NCBI GenBank assembly: GCA_034509735.1
Contig: JACGWO010000006.1
Coordinates: 11,671,001-11,735,000 of the forward strand
Origin: Sesamum alatum
Lineage: Eukaryota; Streptophyta; Magnoliopsida; Lamiales; Pedaliaceae
Reading direction: 5' to 3'
Length of the DNA stretch: 64,000 bases
In this document: in pieces, positions 46,730 to 57,185 of the stretch
Layout of the letters: the number at the start of each line of letters is the position of its first letter
How positions within the stretch are numbered: position 1 is the stretch's first letter
Program-made: the position numbers and the translations under genes
The notes under the pieces: model-generated
Databases searched by the model: none
What the model was told of the DNA's origin: nothing
Seen by the model: the letters and a program-made list of their open reading frames with translations, nothing else

Positions 46730-47164
46730 GGGTGGATTACAATGACCTCCTATGAGGTTTGGCATAATGACGAATACCCCCTCATTATTTCAAAAATTAC
46801 AAATAAATTACAAATACCCCCCTAAGGTTTGTAATCTTTAACCAAATGCTTGAATGGTCCACTTTGCCTTTGATTTTTTTTTAAATTGTAGAAAATCAGC
46901 CGACGCAAATTATATTATTGCTCATCTGTGTTAAAAACGTAACAAACCTCTCCCTGCACATTTTTGTCCAAAAAAATTTAGAAAATTTTAAAAAAATAAT
47001 TCAATTTGCATAAGGGCATTTTGGTCAGTTCACCCATAAAATGGATGAAAATGGGTTATTTGTTAGACGGTTACAAACCTCAGGAAGGTATTTGTAATTT
47101 TTAAAACAACGAGGGGGTATCCGTAGTTATGCCATAGCCCAGAGGAGGTCATTGTAATTCACCC
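46730..47164. mobile_element. Mutator-like MITE in the solo copia LTR
   Basis: Inverted ends of about 75 bp: GGGTGGATTACAATGACCTC at the left and the inverse of GAATTACAATGACCTC at the right (...TTGTAATTCACCC). The flanking 9-mers TTGAATTAA and TTAAATTCC match at six positions, a weak target duplication. The 435-bp unit has no coding capacity. A related, truncated left end lies at 51110. Confidence 0.82.
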
Positions 47165-48429
47165 TTAAATTCCCAAAAAATCAAATAAATTAAATCCAAT
47201 TTGATCAAGGCCAAATAAATTATATCGAATTAGTCTTTTAATCCAGTTAAAAGACCCAAGCCCCCAATGCTCTATAATTAATACATCCTACTAATGAATA
47301 TTGGGTCATCCATCCAATGGACTATCCCATGAATAAATAATCTAATTATTTATTACCTTTCGAAATTGACTCCATCAATTCCTTCACCTCTTTGGTGGTT
47401 TGTGTGCGACTCTTTAGATTCACCCTTAGTTAGACATGGGCTTGTATCCAATAGAAGCCCGTCACCATAAGTGGTCATCTAGCAACGGTCCATGACACTA
47501 GAAACTAGGCAAATGTTGGTGGATACATTTAGTCTCCCGATTGCCATATGGGTACGGTCTTCCGTCTACCGTCTCCTGACCTTAGTCTTAAGGCATGTAA
47601 TTGGGTATCGGCTCCCATCCTGGACTAGGCAGCTATGCTTGATGCTCGAGACTGAGTTTGCTACATTGTGTTGATGTAGGAAACCATTTCCTACTCAATC
47701 AATCACTATGGCCACAGTTTCAAATAGCATGAACGCATCTCCGAGTGCATAGAAGATACCGCTGTTATATACTGATAGGGAACGGACCCTCTTCTTGAAA
47801 TACATCATCCTAGCTACACATTCCGACTGTACTGGACATAAACATCTCTTACTAGATCCAAGACATAGCTGTTGTGTGCACGTGACTGCCATGGTTCCTC
47901 AAGTTCGAGGACTACTCCCATACTATCGAAGTCGGGGAACTCCAGTCCTACCAACCAAATCTCCAAAGCTTTCGTATGTTGATTCCCCACGAGTTAGTTC
48001 AGTTGGTTCGACTCCCACTCGACCAACCTACTGAGATCGTATATACGTTCGACGTTTGTCGCCGGTGAAATACTGCAGTCATCTAATGAATACGATACGA
48101 AGCACAAGTTTTAGTAGGACACTCGATGCCCTATCTCGTGGTCCTCGACTTGGAACATTTTAGACCCAACCTTTTGTTAGTTTGGTTCCATAACCACCAT
48201 CTAATGCGTGGTCTAATTGCATAGGTTGTGTATGTGGTCTGTGGGCTTTGTTGTGATGTTTGATAACAATATATACATAGAGAAATGAGCACAACAAAGG
48301 TAATTCAAAAATAACGAACACTTATTTTATTCATTACATATAATATTACATTATAACGAGTTTATCAAATAGATTACATAAAGGCCAATCTAATTGGTTT
48401 TCTGGCCACCTATTCTAACATCAAGACCT

Positions 48430-49445
48430 CAGCAGCATGGCTACCCTCACCCTCTTCCAGCAGCAAGGAGTGATCCCCCTATTGAGACCAGTCAGGGAGG
48501 AACTTCTTCTTAGCCGCCCTCTCTTCGGCAAAGCGAGGAGTCCCGACTCGTGTAGCAGGGGAGGGGGGAGTAGGAGGTGCAAAGGAGCCAGACTGACGCT
48601 TGGCCTTTTTTTAGGCGTGGGGATAAGGTCGGAAGGAAGCTTGCCCTTAGGGTCCTCAATAGGAGCTAAGCTAACAGGAGTGGAAGGAGGGTTCTTTAGT
48701 AGGGTCCGTCAGGTAGAGGAGCCGACACTAGGAGTCTGGTCCACCTTATCTTGCCGCAGTTTTTGGAATATTTTTCCTGCACACAATAGGTAATCCATAT
48801 ATATATGAATACATTTCCTAAAAAGAATTCCCTTGTAGTAGGGAAGCAATAAGCAAACCACTTTAAGAAAGTATACCAGTAGTTGGATTCATATCCGCCT
48901 CTTTAGGGCTCAACCCAAACCGGTAGAGGATAGCAGGGTGTACTAGCTTGCAAGGATCAAAAGGAAAAACATCCAAATGCTCTAGCAAGGCCTGGAAGGC
49001 AGCAGGTCAAGTCCTGGCAGAGTATTTCAAATATATGGGAGGATTTACAATCCACACCTTGAGGAAACCTCATGATGTTGGGGAAGAGATGAAGAAATAA
49101 TGACGCTTCAACTCCTTCACAGAGGACTCAATGGGGAGAAAGCGAGCTTCCTCTTGGGAGGTAAATAAAACAAACCAAGCCCTGCTTTTCTGAGCATGAA
49201 GAAAGAGTGGAATTGGGCAGCAAGGGGGGTTTCCCCAAGTTTCTCACCAAAATGTAAACACCACAGAGCGGGCTGAAACACTTTGGGACTAGTGGTAAAA
49301 TTTAAGGGCACATTAAACAGGATGGCCATATCAGAGAAAAATGTAGGAATGGGAAAACGCGGACTAACCTCCAGCTGGGCCATGTAAAAACATAGAAATC
49401 CAACAGGAGGAAAATTGGGGCGAACATCGAAAGTAGGGACTGATA
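48430..49445 (-). pseudogene. N-terminal part of a gypsy-associated antisense ORF (PF04195-like)
   Basis: The minus strand encodes MAQLEVSPRFPIPTFFSDMA, ILFNVPLNFTTSPKVFQPAL, AAQFHSFFMLRK and LGLFYLPPKRKLA (frame 49117-49383), then in other frames FFISSPTS, PFDPCKLVHPAILYRFGL and SPKEADMNP. The pattern (a conserved FPI/L..F..., helical repeats, then a 'YF' and a Pro-rich linker) resembles the putative gypsy-type transposon family (Transposase_28, PF04195), found as extra proteins in plant gypsy elements. Frameshifts and stops occur. The C-terminal coiled-coil part lies at 39690-40104, beyond the LTR insertion. Confidence 0.5.
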
Positions 49446-50699
49446 AACGTGGATTTTACGTGTTTGTAATGCGGAAACACATGCACTTTTATGTCATTTT
49501 GGGCAAGATCGCTTATAATTTTCTATCTTTCAAGTTCAATTCCTTTGTTGGAAACTGATTTTGGTTATTTCTCCTTTTGCATGCTAAATTTCGGAGCAAA
49601 ATTGATTGAACAACATGAAAACACGCTAATTCAGCTATGTTGGAAAGAACACGATCAAGCCGTGTCCCTGCTCACGATCGTGTCTTCAGATAAAATCATC
49701 AGCCAAATTTCCCAAACAGAACACGGTTGTGTTGGGAAATCTCACGAACCAGACGAAGAACACGGCCTAATTGTGTTCTCGATACACGGGCGTGTTCTTC
49801 ATTCGAAAACTGAATCCGGCAAAATTTTCTTCCCTGAGCTCTATCATGATTATGAAAAGAGGGACAACAGACGTTAAGGGGAGAGATCTGGATGCAGCTA
49901 CAAGCCATGAAGAGATTCGAAGAAATCGTGGAAGCATCCAGCCGGCTAGGATGATCGTATTACAGTTCTTCTAATCCTTTCTTCTTTGTAGCACGTTTCT
50001 TGATGTATTTCTTAGAATATTTATTCTTCTTTTTCATCAACTTCATGGCTGAGTAGAGTCATTATCCTGGAATCATGTTGATCCATTTGATAGATTAATG
50101 AAATTATTCTAGTCTTTCTTTTTCTATCTTGTGTAAATTGATCCGATTTAATTTTCAAGCACTTATTTGTCTTCTGACTATGTTGGCCACATGTTTGCAT
50201 ATTTTAAACGTCGAGCAAAGTACTGAAAGGTAAAGTTCCATGTTAGAAAGTTGGGAATTAGACATAGAGATTAACCACAAAACTAGGCTTAATTTCTATG
50301 AGGAATCTCATAAATTGTCATGATCTCAAGGGATTCGATTTAATAACATTTCCATGAAAATAGATAGATAAAATAATCGAATACAGTTTTTCACATGCTT
50401 GAAAGAGGGTGGTAACGACACTGTTAATTTTTCTTCGAATTAATAGCACTGATTAGAAAAGCTATCTTGATAGGATCGTTAATCAATCATTGTGGGGATA
50501 CTTGATTCTAGGCTATCACATCTTATTGTTTATCTTCTCACTTCAATGTACACACTTTTCAATATTAATCAATCGTCTCACTGTACATCTCGGTTTGACT
50601 AATCAAAATTGAGTAAATCCGATAATCACAATAGTCCCTGTGAGATCAACATCTTGAGTGCTACACGATAAACTATGCACTTGCGGTTAGGGGTCATCA
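49442..50699 (+). repeat. 5' LTR of an Athila-like gypsy element (about 1.26 kb)
   Basis: It starts TGATAAACGTGGATTTTACG and ends GGGGTCATCA, followed by TTTTGGGCGCCGTTGCTGGG, the gypsy primer-site junction. Several palindromic 'cacggncgtg' type words occur (about 49640-49800). The frame at 49491-49877 lies wholly within the LTR and is not a gene. No 3' LTR was found in the window. Confidence 0.82.
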
Positions 50700-50701
50700 A
50701 G

Positions 50702-50722
50702 TTTTGGGCGCCGTTGCTGGGG
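50702..50722 (+). other. Primer-binding site region of the Athila-like element
   Basis: TTTTGGGCGCCGTTGCTGGG follows the LTR and closely matches the TTTTGGCGCCGTTGCCGGGG junction shared by many plant gypsy elements. Confidence 0.75.
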
Positions 50723-50876
50723 ACTAATTGTGATATTAGATTTATACACTTTAATTAGATCCAACTATTATTTTATTTTACTTTATTTCTTCTCCTTTTT
50801 CACGTCTAATCTAGCCTTTTGATATCGCTTTTTCTACTCACAATTTTCAGGCCTTGTTGATGTGAAGGACTCGTAG

Positions 50877-51109
50877 CAGTGATAATTTGGTTGAACTCGA
50901 CCCCGAGATTGAACAAACCTTCCATCAAATGAGACGTGAACAACAACAACAGATCGTTGTCCATATTGCGGGACGAGACAACAAGGATAGAGGTCTAGCA
51001 GAATTCGGGATACCTACCACCCAATGCTTACTCTAGAGTATTGCTCGACGGACAATAGAGGCTAACAGTTTAAAATTCAAACTGTCTCTACTAAATAATT
51101 TATTTTTAG
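50877..51109 (+). pseudogene. Start of Athila-like gag, truncated
   Basis: The translation DNLVELDPEIEQTFHQMRRE leads, after a Gln-rich stretch, to EFGIPTTQCL, a stop, and ARRTIEANSLKFKLSLL. The last part matches the ARP.I.ANNFELKP motif of Athila-type gag proteins. It ends at the MITE junction at 51110; the rest of the element is absent. Confidence 0.65.
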
Positions 51110-51345
51110 GGTAAATTACAATCGCCTCCCTTAAGGTTTGACATAACTATAAATAAATACCTACTCGTTGTTTGAAACATTGCAAATACCCCCCTGGATT
51201 TTAACATCCGTCAAGCAATGAGCCCATTCTATTAGGTTTCCATTCAATTTTTGTATAAACTATTCAAAATGCCCTTTTGGATTATAAGTTATACTTTTAC
51301 ATATTTTTTAAAATTTTCTAAAATATGTTTATGAAGAAATAAAGA
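51110..51345. mobile_element. Truncated Mutator-like MITE (left half)
   Basis: It begins GGGTAAATTACAATCGCCTC and follows the same theme as the MITE at 46730 (AAATACCCCCCT, a 'gggcatttt' block in inverse form). No matching right inverted end was found downstream, so it is a remnant. Confidence 0.65.
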
Positions 51346-52314
51346 AAAATTGAGTTCAAACACAGAAAGCTCTTCTTATAGTGCAAGACCACTTGACAAA
51401 CAGCTTACATACAACTACAAAAAGAAAAGAGTTTTATTAATTGAAGGACATATACAGTTGAGCTTCAAAGTCAACAACTTGTCCAGAGCATGCTTGAGTT
51501 ATTCGATGTTGCTGGGTTGTTGTATTGTGCAGGAAGCAAGTTAAGAGCATTACTGTTGAACCACTAGAAAAAATCAAATTACAAATAATGAGGTATGCAC
51601 GCCTCAACCTAAAGAGCTTTTTCCATTCTTCGATTGTAAATTATACTATCACCAGATGTCTCATGGGAATGAGAAAGAAAATCAACGTTATCAATCTAGA
51701 AATCCGAACCTCCAAGTGGGAAATTCCTAAGTATATTTGGATACGAGACTATCCAAAGAAAGTCCGACTCCGATCCAAGAAAATTGTGACTAAATCAGAA
51801 ATTGTTCACCTGGCCTGGTGACAGTGAGAAATAGGACTCAAAAATGGTTGGAGACAAAAATGACATCGAAAAGCTCGTCTAGACAAAATCTTTTACCTTA
51901 GAAAAGAATTGTGTTTCAACATTTTCAGGTTCAATTAGGGTGGAAGGAAAATTCTCATCCTTGTGATCATGTTTCGGTGTTTCATCAACTCTTGGTTCAA
52001 TACCGATGATCATGTAGGGCGAAAATCTTTGGCTCTCTTCTGCTTTCATCTGTACATTGACGTTTTATTTCTTCAGTTTCAGCCTCTCTTGAATGCAACT
52101 GTGCTTCCCTTTGTAAACAACCTCAACGATAGAAGGGTTGTCATCCATTGGCTGAACTTGTTTCGTTGCTAGGCATCCTTGTTTATGGCAATGAGTGCAC
52201 CGGTAATATGCCCTGCCAATTTGAACACTCTTTATAAGAGATCATAGTTGATGAGCTTCATGTTTAAGATTGTGATATTTCTTAAACTGGACCCAATTTG
52301 ACTGGAACACGATT
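51346..52314. other. Unrecognised region with short open frames
   Basis: Two adjoining plus frames (51350-51544, 64 codons; 51525-51821, 98 codons) share an overlap and have a basic, Ile-rich composition. I recognise no domain. They may be remnants of one former gene or chance. The rest holds nothing supportable. Confidence 0.35.
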
Positions 52315-52324
52315 GATTTTAGGA

Positions 52325-52591
52325 GGGAAAAATGCAAGGAACCCTCCTGTGATATTGCAAATGAGAAAATTACCCCGCTATGAAAAATAAAATAGCAATT
52401 TACCTCCATGTGTTTTTTAAAATGAATCAATTAACTCCCCGTGGTTTTTAGAATGGAGCAATTTGCCTCCCTGTCTAAGGAGGTAAATTGCTCCATTTTA
52501 AAGAACACGGAGAGGTAAATTGTTATTATTTTTTCATAAGGGGTAATTTTGCTCATTTGCAATATCACATGGAGGTAAATTACATTAACTC
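52325..52591. mobile_element. Fold-back MITE with 10-bp target duplication
   Basis: The 267-bp unit is an almost complete inverted repeat about its centre near 52475. Paired landmarks are GATATTGCAAATGAG / CTCATTTGCAATATC and GGAGCAATTTGCCTCC / GGAGGTAAATTGCTCC. It is flanked by perfect direct repeats GATTTTAGGA (52315-52324 and 52592-52601), consistent with Mutator-like insertion (9-10 bp). It has no coding capacity; a transcript would form a long hairpin. Confidence 0.9.
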
Positions 52592-52920
52592 GATTTTAGG
52601 ACAAGCAGATATTAGTATAACAATTTCAGAGGCCCTATATAAATACTCATTTATACATGCTCCAATTTATGTCTCTACCTGATAAACTAAAGGTCTGAAC
52701 TATTGAAAAGAATGTGTTCAATTCTGAATGAAAAATAGGGAGATAAAATCTAGCAGCCCATGAAACAAGTGGCCATACACATGGTCGGCAGCTACATATA
52801 TAGTAATTTTAGTATAATGTCTTAAAGAGTGAAGTTATTACATATGTATGAAAATGGGTGAAGTTAATTCAATATTGATTGACAAGTGACAGCAAACCAC
52901 ACAGTTCCATCACATGTATG

Positions 52921-53150
52921 AAGTTTATGTTTTTGTTTTCAGTGTTCGAAACAACGGTTAAAGTAAAAAAATGTTTCTTTATACATATTCTCACTTAAAA
53001 TATATTAATTTGACACCACAAATCCAACATAAAACACAAGTTCATTAATTAATCCAAACATATTCTCATTTCACACGAAAATCTATATAAAATTGAAAAT
53101 ACATATGTTCTACTAAAAATGAAAACAGAAACAAACAATATATTCTGATC
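52921..53150. mobile_element. MITE copy 2 (same family as the cyclophilin intron copy)
   Basis: Collinear with 28146-28374: GTTTATGTTTT at the left end, GACACCACA, TTAATCCAAACATATTCTCA, AAAATTGAAAA, and TCTGATC at the right. It is more diverged than expected for recent movement. Confidence 0.7.
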
Positions 53151-53383
53151 TGAACATAAAAACAAAATATAAGATAAAATAATAATTTGAAATAGAGAAT
53201 TTGATCAGAACGATACATGTCCAAACTAACTTAGTATTCTTGCAATAACTCAACCTCAAACTCAACATGAAAATGAGATCACAGGCAAAATAATAAATGG
53301 CTAAATCAGTTTGTAAAAATCAAGAAAATGGAGTCTGTCTTGTACCTGGGATGATTAGCTCCAAGAATATGTTTCTGCCCATA

Positions 53384-53710
53384 TTTTCTCCAATTAAACC
53401 CGTCATCAAGCTGACCTTCAAACACCGACGTCCTTGAGCACAAACGCACTTCTAATGAATTACTACCTCCGGCCAAGTACCTCTTTTTGCAAGTCCAAGA
53501 AAATCAATTCAGACCAAACCCCACTGATCACTTCAACATTAATTTTTTATTTTTAATTTATAAAATTATATTTATATCCTTATTTAGTAATCGTTGGATC
53601 TGATTGAGTGTAAGGTTCAAATTTAATCAATGGTTTAAATTTTACTTAATTTGAATCAACGGCCTAGATTCAAAATCTTATCCTTACATAATATATATTT
53701 ATATAAAACT
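53384..53710 (+). repeat. Direct repeat, copy 1, before the truncated LINE
   Basis: It runs from TTTTCTCCAATTAAACCCG to ...ATAAAACT and matches 56554-56870 closely. The copies bracket the LINE fragment. The downstream words ATATGATCTATTATTTTTAA (53753) also recur at 57193, so the repeat unit extended further before the insertion of the G-rich DNA and the LINE. Confidence 0.88.
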
Positions 53711-54189
53711 AAGGGGTGGGGGCAGATGTTGGGAGGGGGGGTTCTTTTTTTATATGATCTATTATTTTTAAATAAAATTATATAAAAAAACTCTCTCGTC
53801 ATGAGAGTCCTCCCTCGTCGGCGAGGCTTTTTCCCTAGATTTTAGGGTTTTGTCTTTCCCCCCTTTCTCGTGCACCTTCTCCAGCGGGCCATGGCGGTAT
53901 CATATCTCCTGCGTCATTGCGCGAGCGCTCTGTGGTCCTCAATGCCCTGATGGTTTGTATTCGTTTTATGCTTTCTCCTTAATTTTTTCCCTTCGCTTTG
54001 GTAATTTCCTTTCTTCCGCTTTGGTTGGTTCCTTTCTTTGTCCATTGCCCTGTCGTCTGTACTTTGTTGTGGCTTCTGGTTTTCTTGTAGGGGGTGGGCG
54101 TCCTCCTGCTTTGTTGGAATTCCTCCGATTAGTTTCGCGACTTCTGTCCCCTTGGCTATAGATTCCGACTTCGACTGATTAGGGGCGGC

Positions 54190-55561
54190 ACTTTCCCTCA
54201 CAGAGGAGGAGGAATCGGGATTGGTTGTTCCTACGAGGTTTTGGCATACCGAGCCTAAATCTCAGGGTTACTATGTGGTGGGCCATTTGCTCTCAAACAA
54301 GTCGTTTCATCCGGAGGCATTACAGAGTACTCTCAGAACTGCTTTTAATCCGGCAAAGGGATGGAGTTTAAGATGCTAGAGGGTGAGCTCTTTCTTCTGG
54401 GTTTTTTCCACCCATTGGACCGGGATAGGGTTATTGCTCGTTGTTCGTGGCGTATGACAAAAATCTCCTTATCCTTGCGCCGGTAGATCCAGCGGATAAT
54501 CCCAGTTTAGTTGACTTAACTTTCTCTGACTTCTATGTGCATATCCATGGGTTGTCGTTGGGTAAAATGACAAAGGAAGTGTGTGAATTTATTGGGAGCA
54601 GACTAGGAAAATTTAGAGGGGCTGATTTGGATGCTGAGGGTGTCACCTGGGGTTCCTATGTTCGGATTAGAGTGGGTATTGATGTGTACAAGCCACTTCA
54701 GGGAGCGCTTAAGCTGCGGATTGTGTTGGGCAATGAGCAGCTGATCACGTTCACATACGAACGACTTCCCAGCTTCTGCTACTTCTGTGGGTGCCTTGGT
54801 CGCTTATACCGACAGTGTGAGCTTCAGTTCAACGATGATTTTAGCGACCCGGAAGAGTACACCCCCTTCGGTCCTTGGCTGAGAGCAGTGCTGCCAGCTT
54901 TTTCTAGACAACGGATGGCAGCAAGCTAGAGTGCAACAGCCAACCCATCCACCAAACACCCAGTGTTCCGCTCTTCGGGCTCTCTTCAATCTGATACTAA
55001 TCACTCCCCCATGCCCAGACATGGTTCAGCTATTTTTGATGTGTTTGAGACTACACCTCCTGTGCCAAATTGCCTTGCTCACCCTGACAATACCCATGTT
55101 ATAGCACCCCATCAGGACTTCCACACTGCCTCACAGCCCCACAGTTCATGAGCCCAAGTTCAAGACCTTAACCAAGTCCCGCCCATAATCATTCACCCCT
55201 CAATCCCTATCCCCCTCCCAACCTGAAACAGAGGCCTGTCGCCCCCATACCCCCCTCTCTCGCTAACCCAAAAATCCCTCCATCTGAGCTTTCCCCAACC
55301 CCTGAGCCTGAAATTGTACTAGAGCCCACCTTGGTCCTACAAACTCAGCTTCCCTCCCCTAAAAAGCTATCACAGGACACTCCTGGCCCCACTCCTCCCC
55401 TAACCCATATTTCCTCTGTCGGTCGCCCTCGTAAACACCTACCATCAAACCCCCAGCCTTCCTCCAGCTCTCTGACCCATTCCCGTAAACGCAGATTGTT
55501 GGACAAGCACTCCAGTGCAGAAATAGGTCCCTCGGTTCCGTCTAAGATCAACAGACTCTAA
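54190..55561 (+). pseudogene. LINE ORF1 (DUF4283, zf-CCHC_4), broken
   Basis: The early part reads YYVVGHLLSNKSFHPEALQS and GELFLLGFFHPLDRDRV in one frame. The frame at 54441-54929 continues FSDFYVHIHGLSLGKMTKEV, then GADLDAEGVTWGSYVRIRV, and the knuckle FCYFCGCLGRLYRQCELQF. The usual His of the knuckle is Arg here, so zinc binding is probably lost. A Pro-rich tail continues in other frames to a KRxR-type end near 55561. A frame change near 54440 and a stop at 54929 break it. Confidence 0.85.
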
Positions 55562-55624
55562 GCTCCAATGCAGGACATCACCAATTTAGCGGCGGGCGCT
55601 ACGGGGCAGGCCCGCCGGTCGCCA

Positions 55625-56540
55625 TGAGTCTCTTATGCTGGAACTGCTAGGGGCTAGGGGGACCCTGGACAGTTCAGAGTCTCGGAAAGCTCATCCGAGA
55701 CTTTCGCCCTCATTTGTTTTTTGTGGCGGAAATCAAGTGTTCCCACGACATATTGACAATTTGAAGCGTAAGTTTGATATGCAAGGTTTTAGTGTGGATT
55801 CTAGGGGCAAGAGCGGTGGGTTGGATTCGTTTTTGAAGAGGTCAGCGAATGTGATGCTGCAGAGTTTTCCCGTAAACCACATCGATGTATCTGTGAAATT
55901 AGAAGAGGATAGCGAATGGTGACGTTTCTTAGGCATTTACAGAGAGACAGATCACTGTAAACGGTACCGAACATGGGAGCTTCTTTCTCGACGTAATGGG
56001 CAGTCCGTTCGTCCGTGGTTTTGTTCTGGGGACTACAACAAAATCCTTGACCACTCAGAGAAGCTAGGGGGACCTCAGCGTCCGTTTTGGCAGATACCGA
56101 ACTTTCGGGAAGCTCTATCCAAATATGGGCTCCTTGATTTAGGGTTCTCGGGTGATCCTTTTACATGGTCCAATAGACATCAGGCTCCGAATACCGTGTG
56201 GGAACAACTCGATCGTGCATGCGCAAATATCCGGTGGTCCGATTTATTCCTGCCAGCCTCAGTTGCCCATGTTCCAGTGCTCTGTTCGGACCACAAAGCT
56301 CTTTACATTGAACTTAAGAAAGACAAGCCTTTAGCCCGAGGGAAGTCCAAACCGTGGCGCTTTGAGGCGGCCTGGCTGCAATCACCGCTGTGCACAGGTT
56401 GTTGATAGAGGCTGGCGGGCATCGCAGGGAGCAGGGCCTTCGTTTGGTATCTCGACTCAGTTAGAGCAGTGTCGGCAGAAGCTCAGGCTTTGGAGCCAGA
56501 CAACCTTTAGATGTAATAAGGAAAGGGTGAAACAACTTGA
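55625..56540 (+). pseudogene. LINE ORF2, endonuclease domain only
   Basis: It opens with SLMLELLG-type residues in place of the usual LLWNCQGLG (the CWNC reading is in another frame at about 55634). It continues FFVAEIKCSHD, FCSGDYNKILDHSEKLGG, GLLDLGFSGDPFTWSNRHQA and VLCSDHKALYIEL, covering the catalytic Glu, GDxN and SDH motifs of the endonuclease. Frames change at least three times. No reverse transcriptase follows; the sequence meets the direct repeat near 56554. Confidence 0.82.
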
Positions 56541-56553
56541 GAAGAGACGTGCC

Positions 56554-56870
56554 TTTTCTCCAACTAAACCCGTCATCAAGTTGACATTCAAACACTTACG
56601 TCCCAGAGCACAAACCCACTTCTAATGAATCACTACCTCCGGCCAAGTAAAGAAAATCAATTCAGTCCAAACCCCATTGATCACTTCAACATTAATTTTT
56701 TATTATCAATTGTAAAATTACATTTATATCCCTATTTAGTAACCGTTAGATCTGATTGAGTCTAGGTTCATATTTAACCAACAAAATCAATGGTTCAAAT
56801 TTTACTTAATTTGAATCAACGACCTAGATTCAAAATCGTATATTTACATAATATATATTTCTATAAAACT
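56554..56870 (+). repeat. Direct repeat, copy 2, after the truncated LINE
   Basis: Matches 53384-53710 (TTTTCTCCAACTAAACCCG onward) with substitutions and a few small indels. Confidence 0.88.
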
Positions 56871-56944
56871 TAATTAAAAACATATTTATAATATATTTAT
56901 TTATAATTAAATATATATATATATATGTACATACTAATATATAT

Positions 56945-57185
56945 AGAGAGAGAGAGAGAAGCGGTGGCGCGGGGGGGGGGGGGCGCAACGATGAGGGGGG
57001 CTGGGAGGGGCGACTACACGGGACTGGGGAGGGGGGCGGCGATGGAGGGCAGGGGAAGGGGAATATGGAGGGGGGCGGCATCTGGGGGAAGTGCAAGGGA
57101 CTGGGAATGGGGAGGGGGCGACGCTGAGCTGGTGTGGGGGGGGGGGGGGCAGGCAAAGGGGTGCTGAGAGTAGGGTTTTTTTTTT
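56945..57185 (+). repeat. G-rich low-complexity stretch
   Basis: A (GA)n run passes into repeated GGGGAGGGG and GGGGGG tracts, including G runs of 13-14. The plus strand could form G-quadruplexes. Frames on both strands through it (e.g. 56830-57191 minus, Pro-rich) reflect composition, not genes. Confidence 0.8.

Larger units (their letters stand above)
40105..48420 (-). repeat. Solo copia LTR in inverse orientation, with nested LINE and MULE
   Basis: Read on the minus strand it starts TGTTAGAATAGGTGGCCAG at 48420 and stays homologous to 36111-38290 through to ...CTCCCTTCA at 40105. Removing the LINE (40719-46413 with its duplication) and the MULE (46730-47164) leaves about 2.2 kb, the length of the sister LTR. 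No polypurine tract precedes it and no primer site follows it, so it looks like a solo LTR. I could not find a convincing 5-bp duplication at the inferred ends. Confidence 0.75.
53791..56553 (+). mobile_element. 3'-truncated L1-like LINE
   Basis: It starts with a CT-rich leader (CTCTCTCGTC...AGGGTTTTG) and carries ORF1 and the endonuclease part of ORF2. It stops abruptly where the second copy of the direct repeat begins. There is no reverse transcriptase and no poly-A. Loss of the 3' part by recombination, not 5' truncation, is implied. Confidence 0.85.

Noticed and set aside
39987..48425. TCAAG as a possible 5-bp duplication of the solo LTR (39987-39991 and 48421-48425)
   Set aside because: The left copy is more than 110 bp beyond the point where LTR homology ends, so a chance match is more likely.
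49491..49877. 128-codon frame near 49.5 kb
   Set aside because: It lies entirely within the gypsy LTR and matches no protein family I know.
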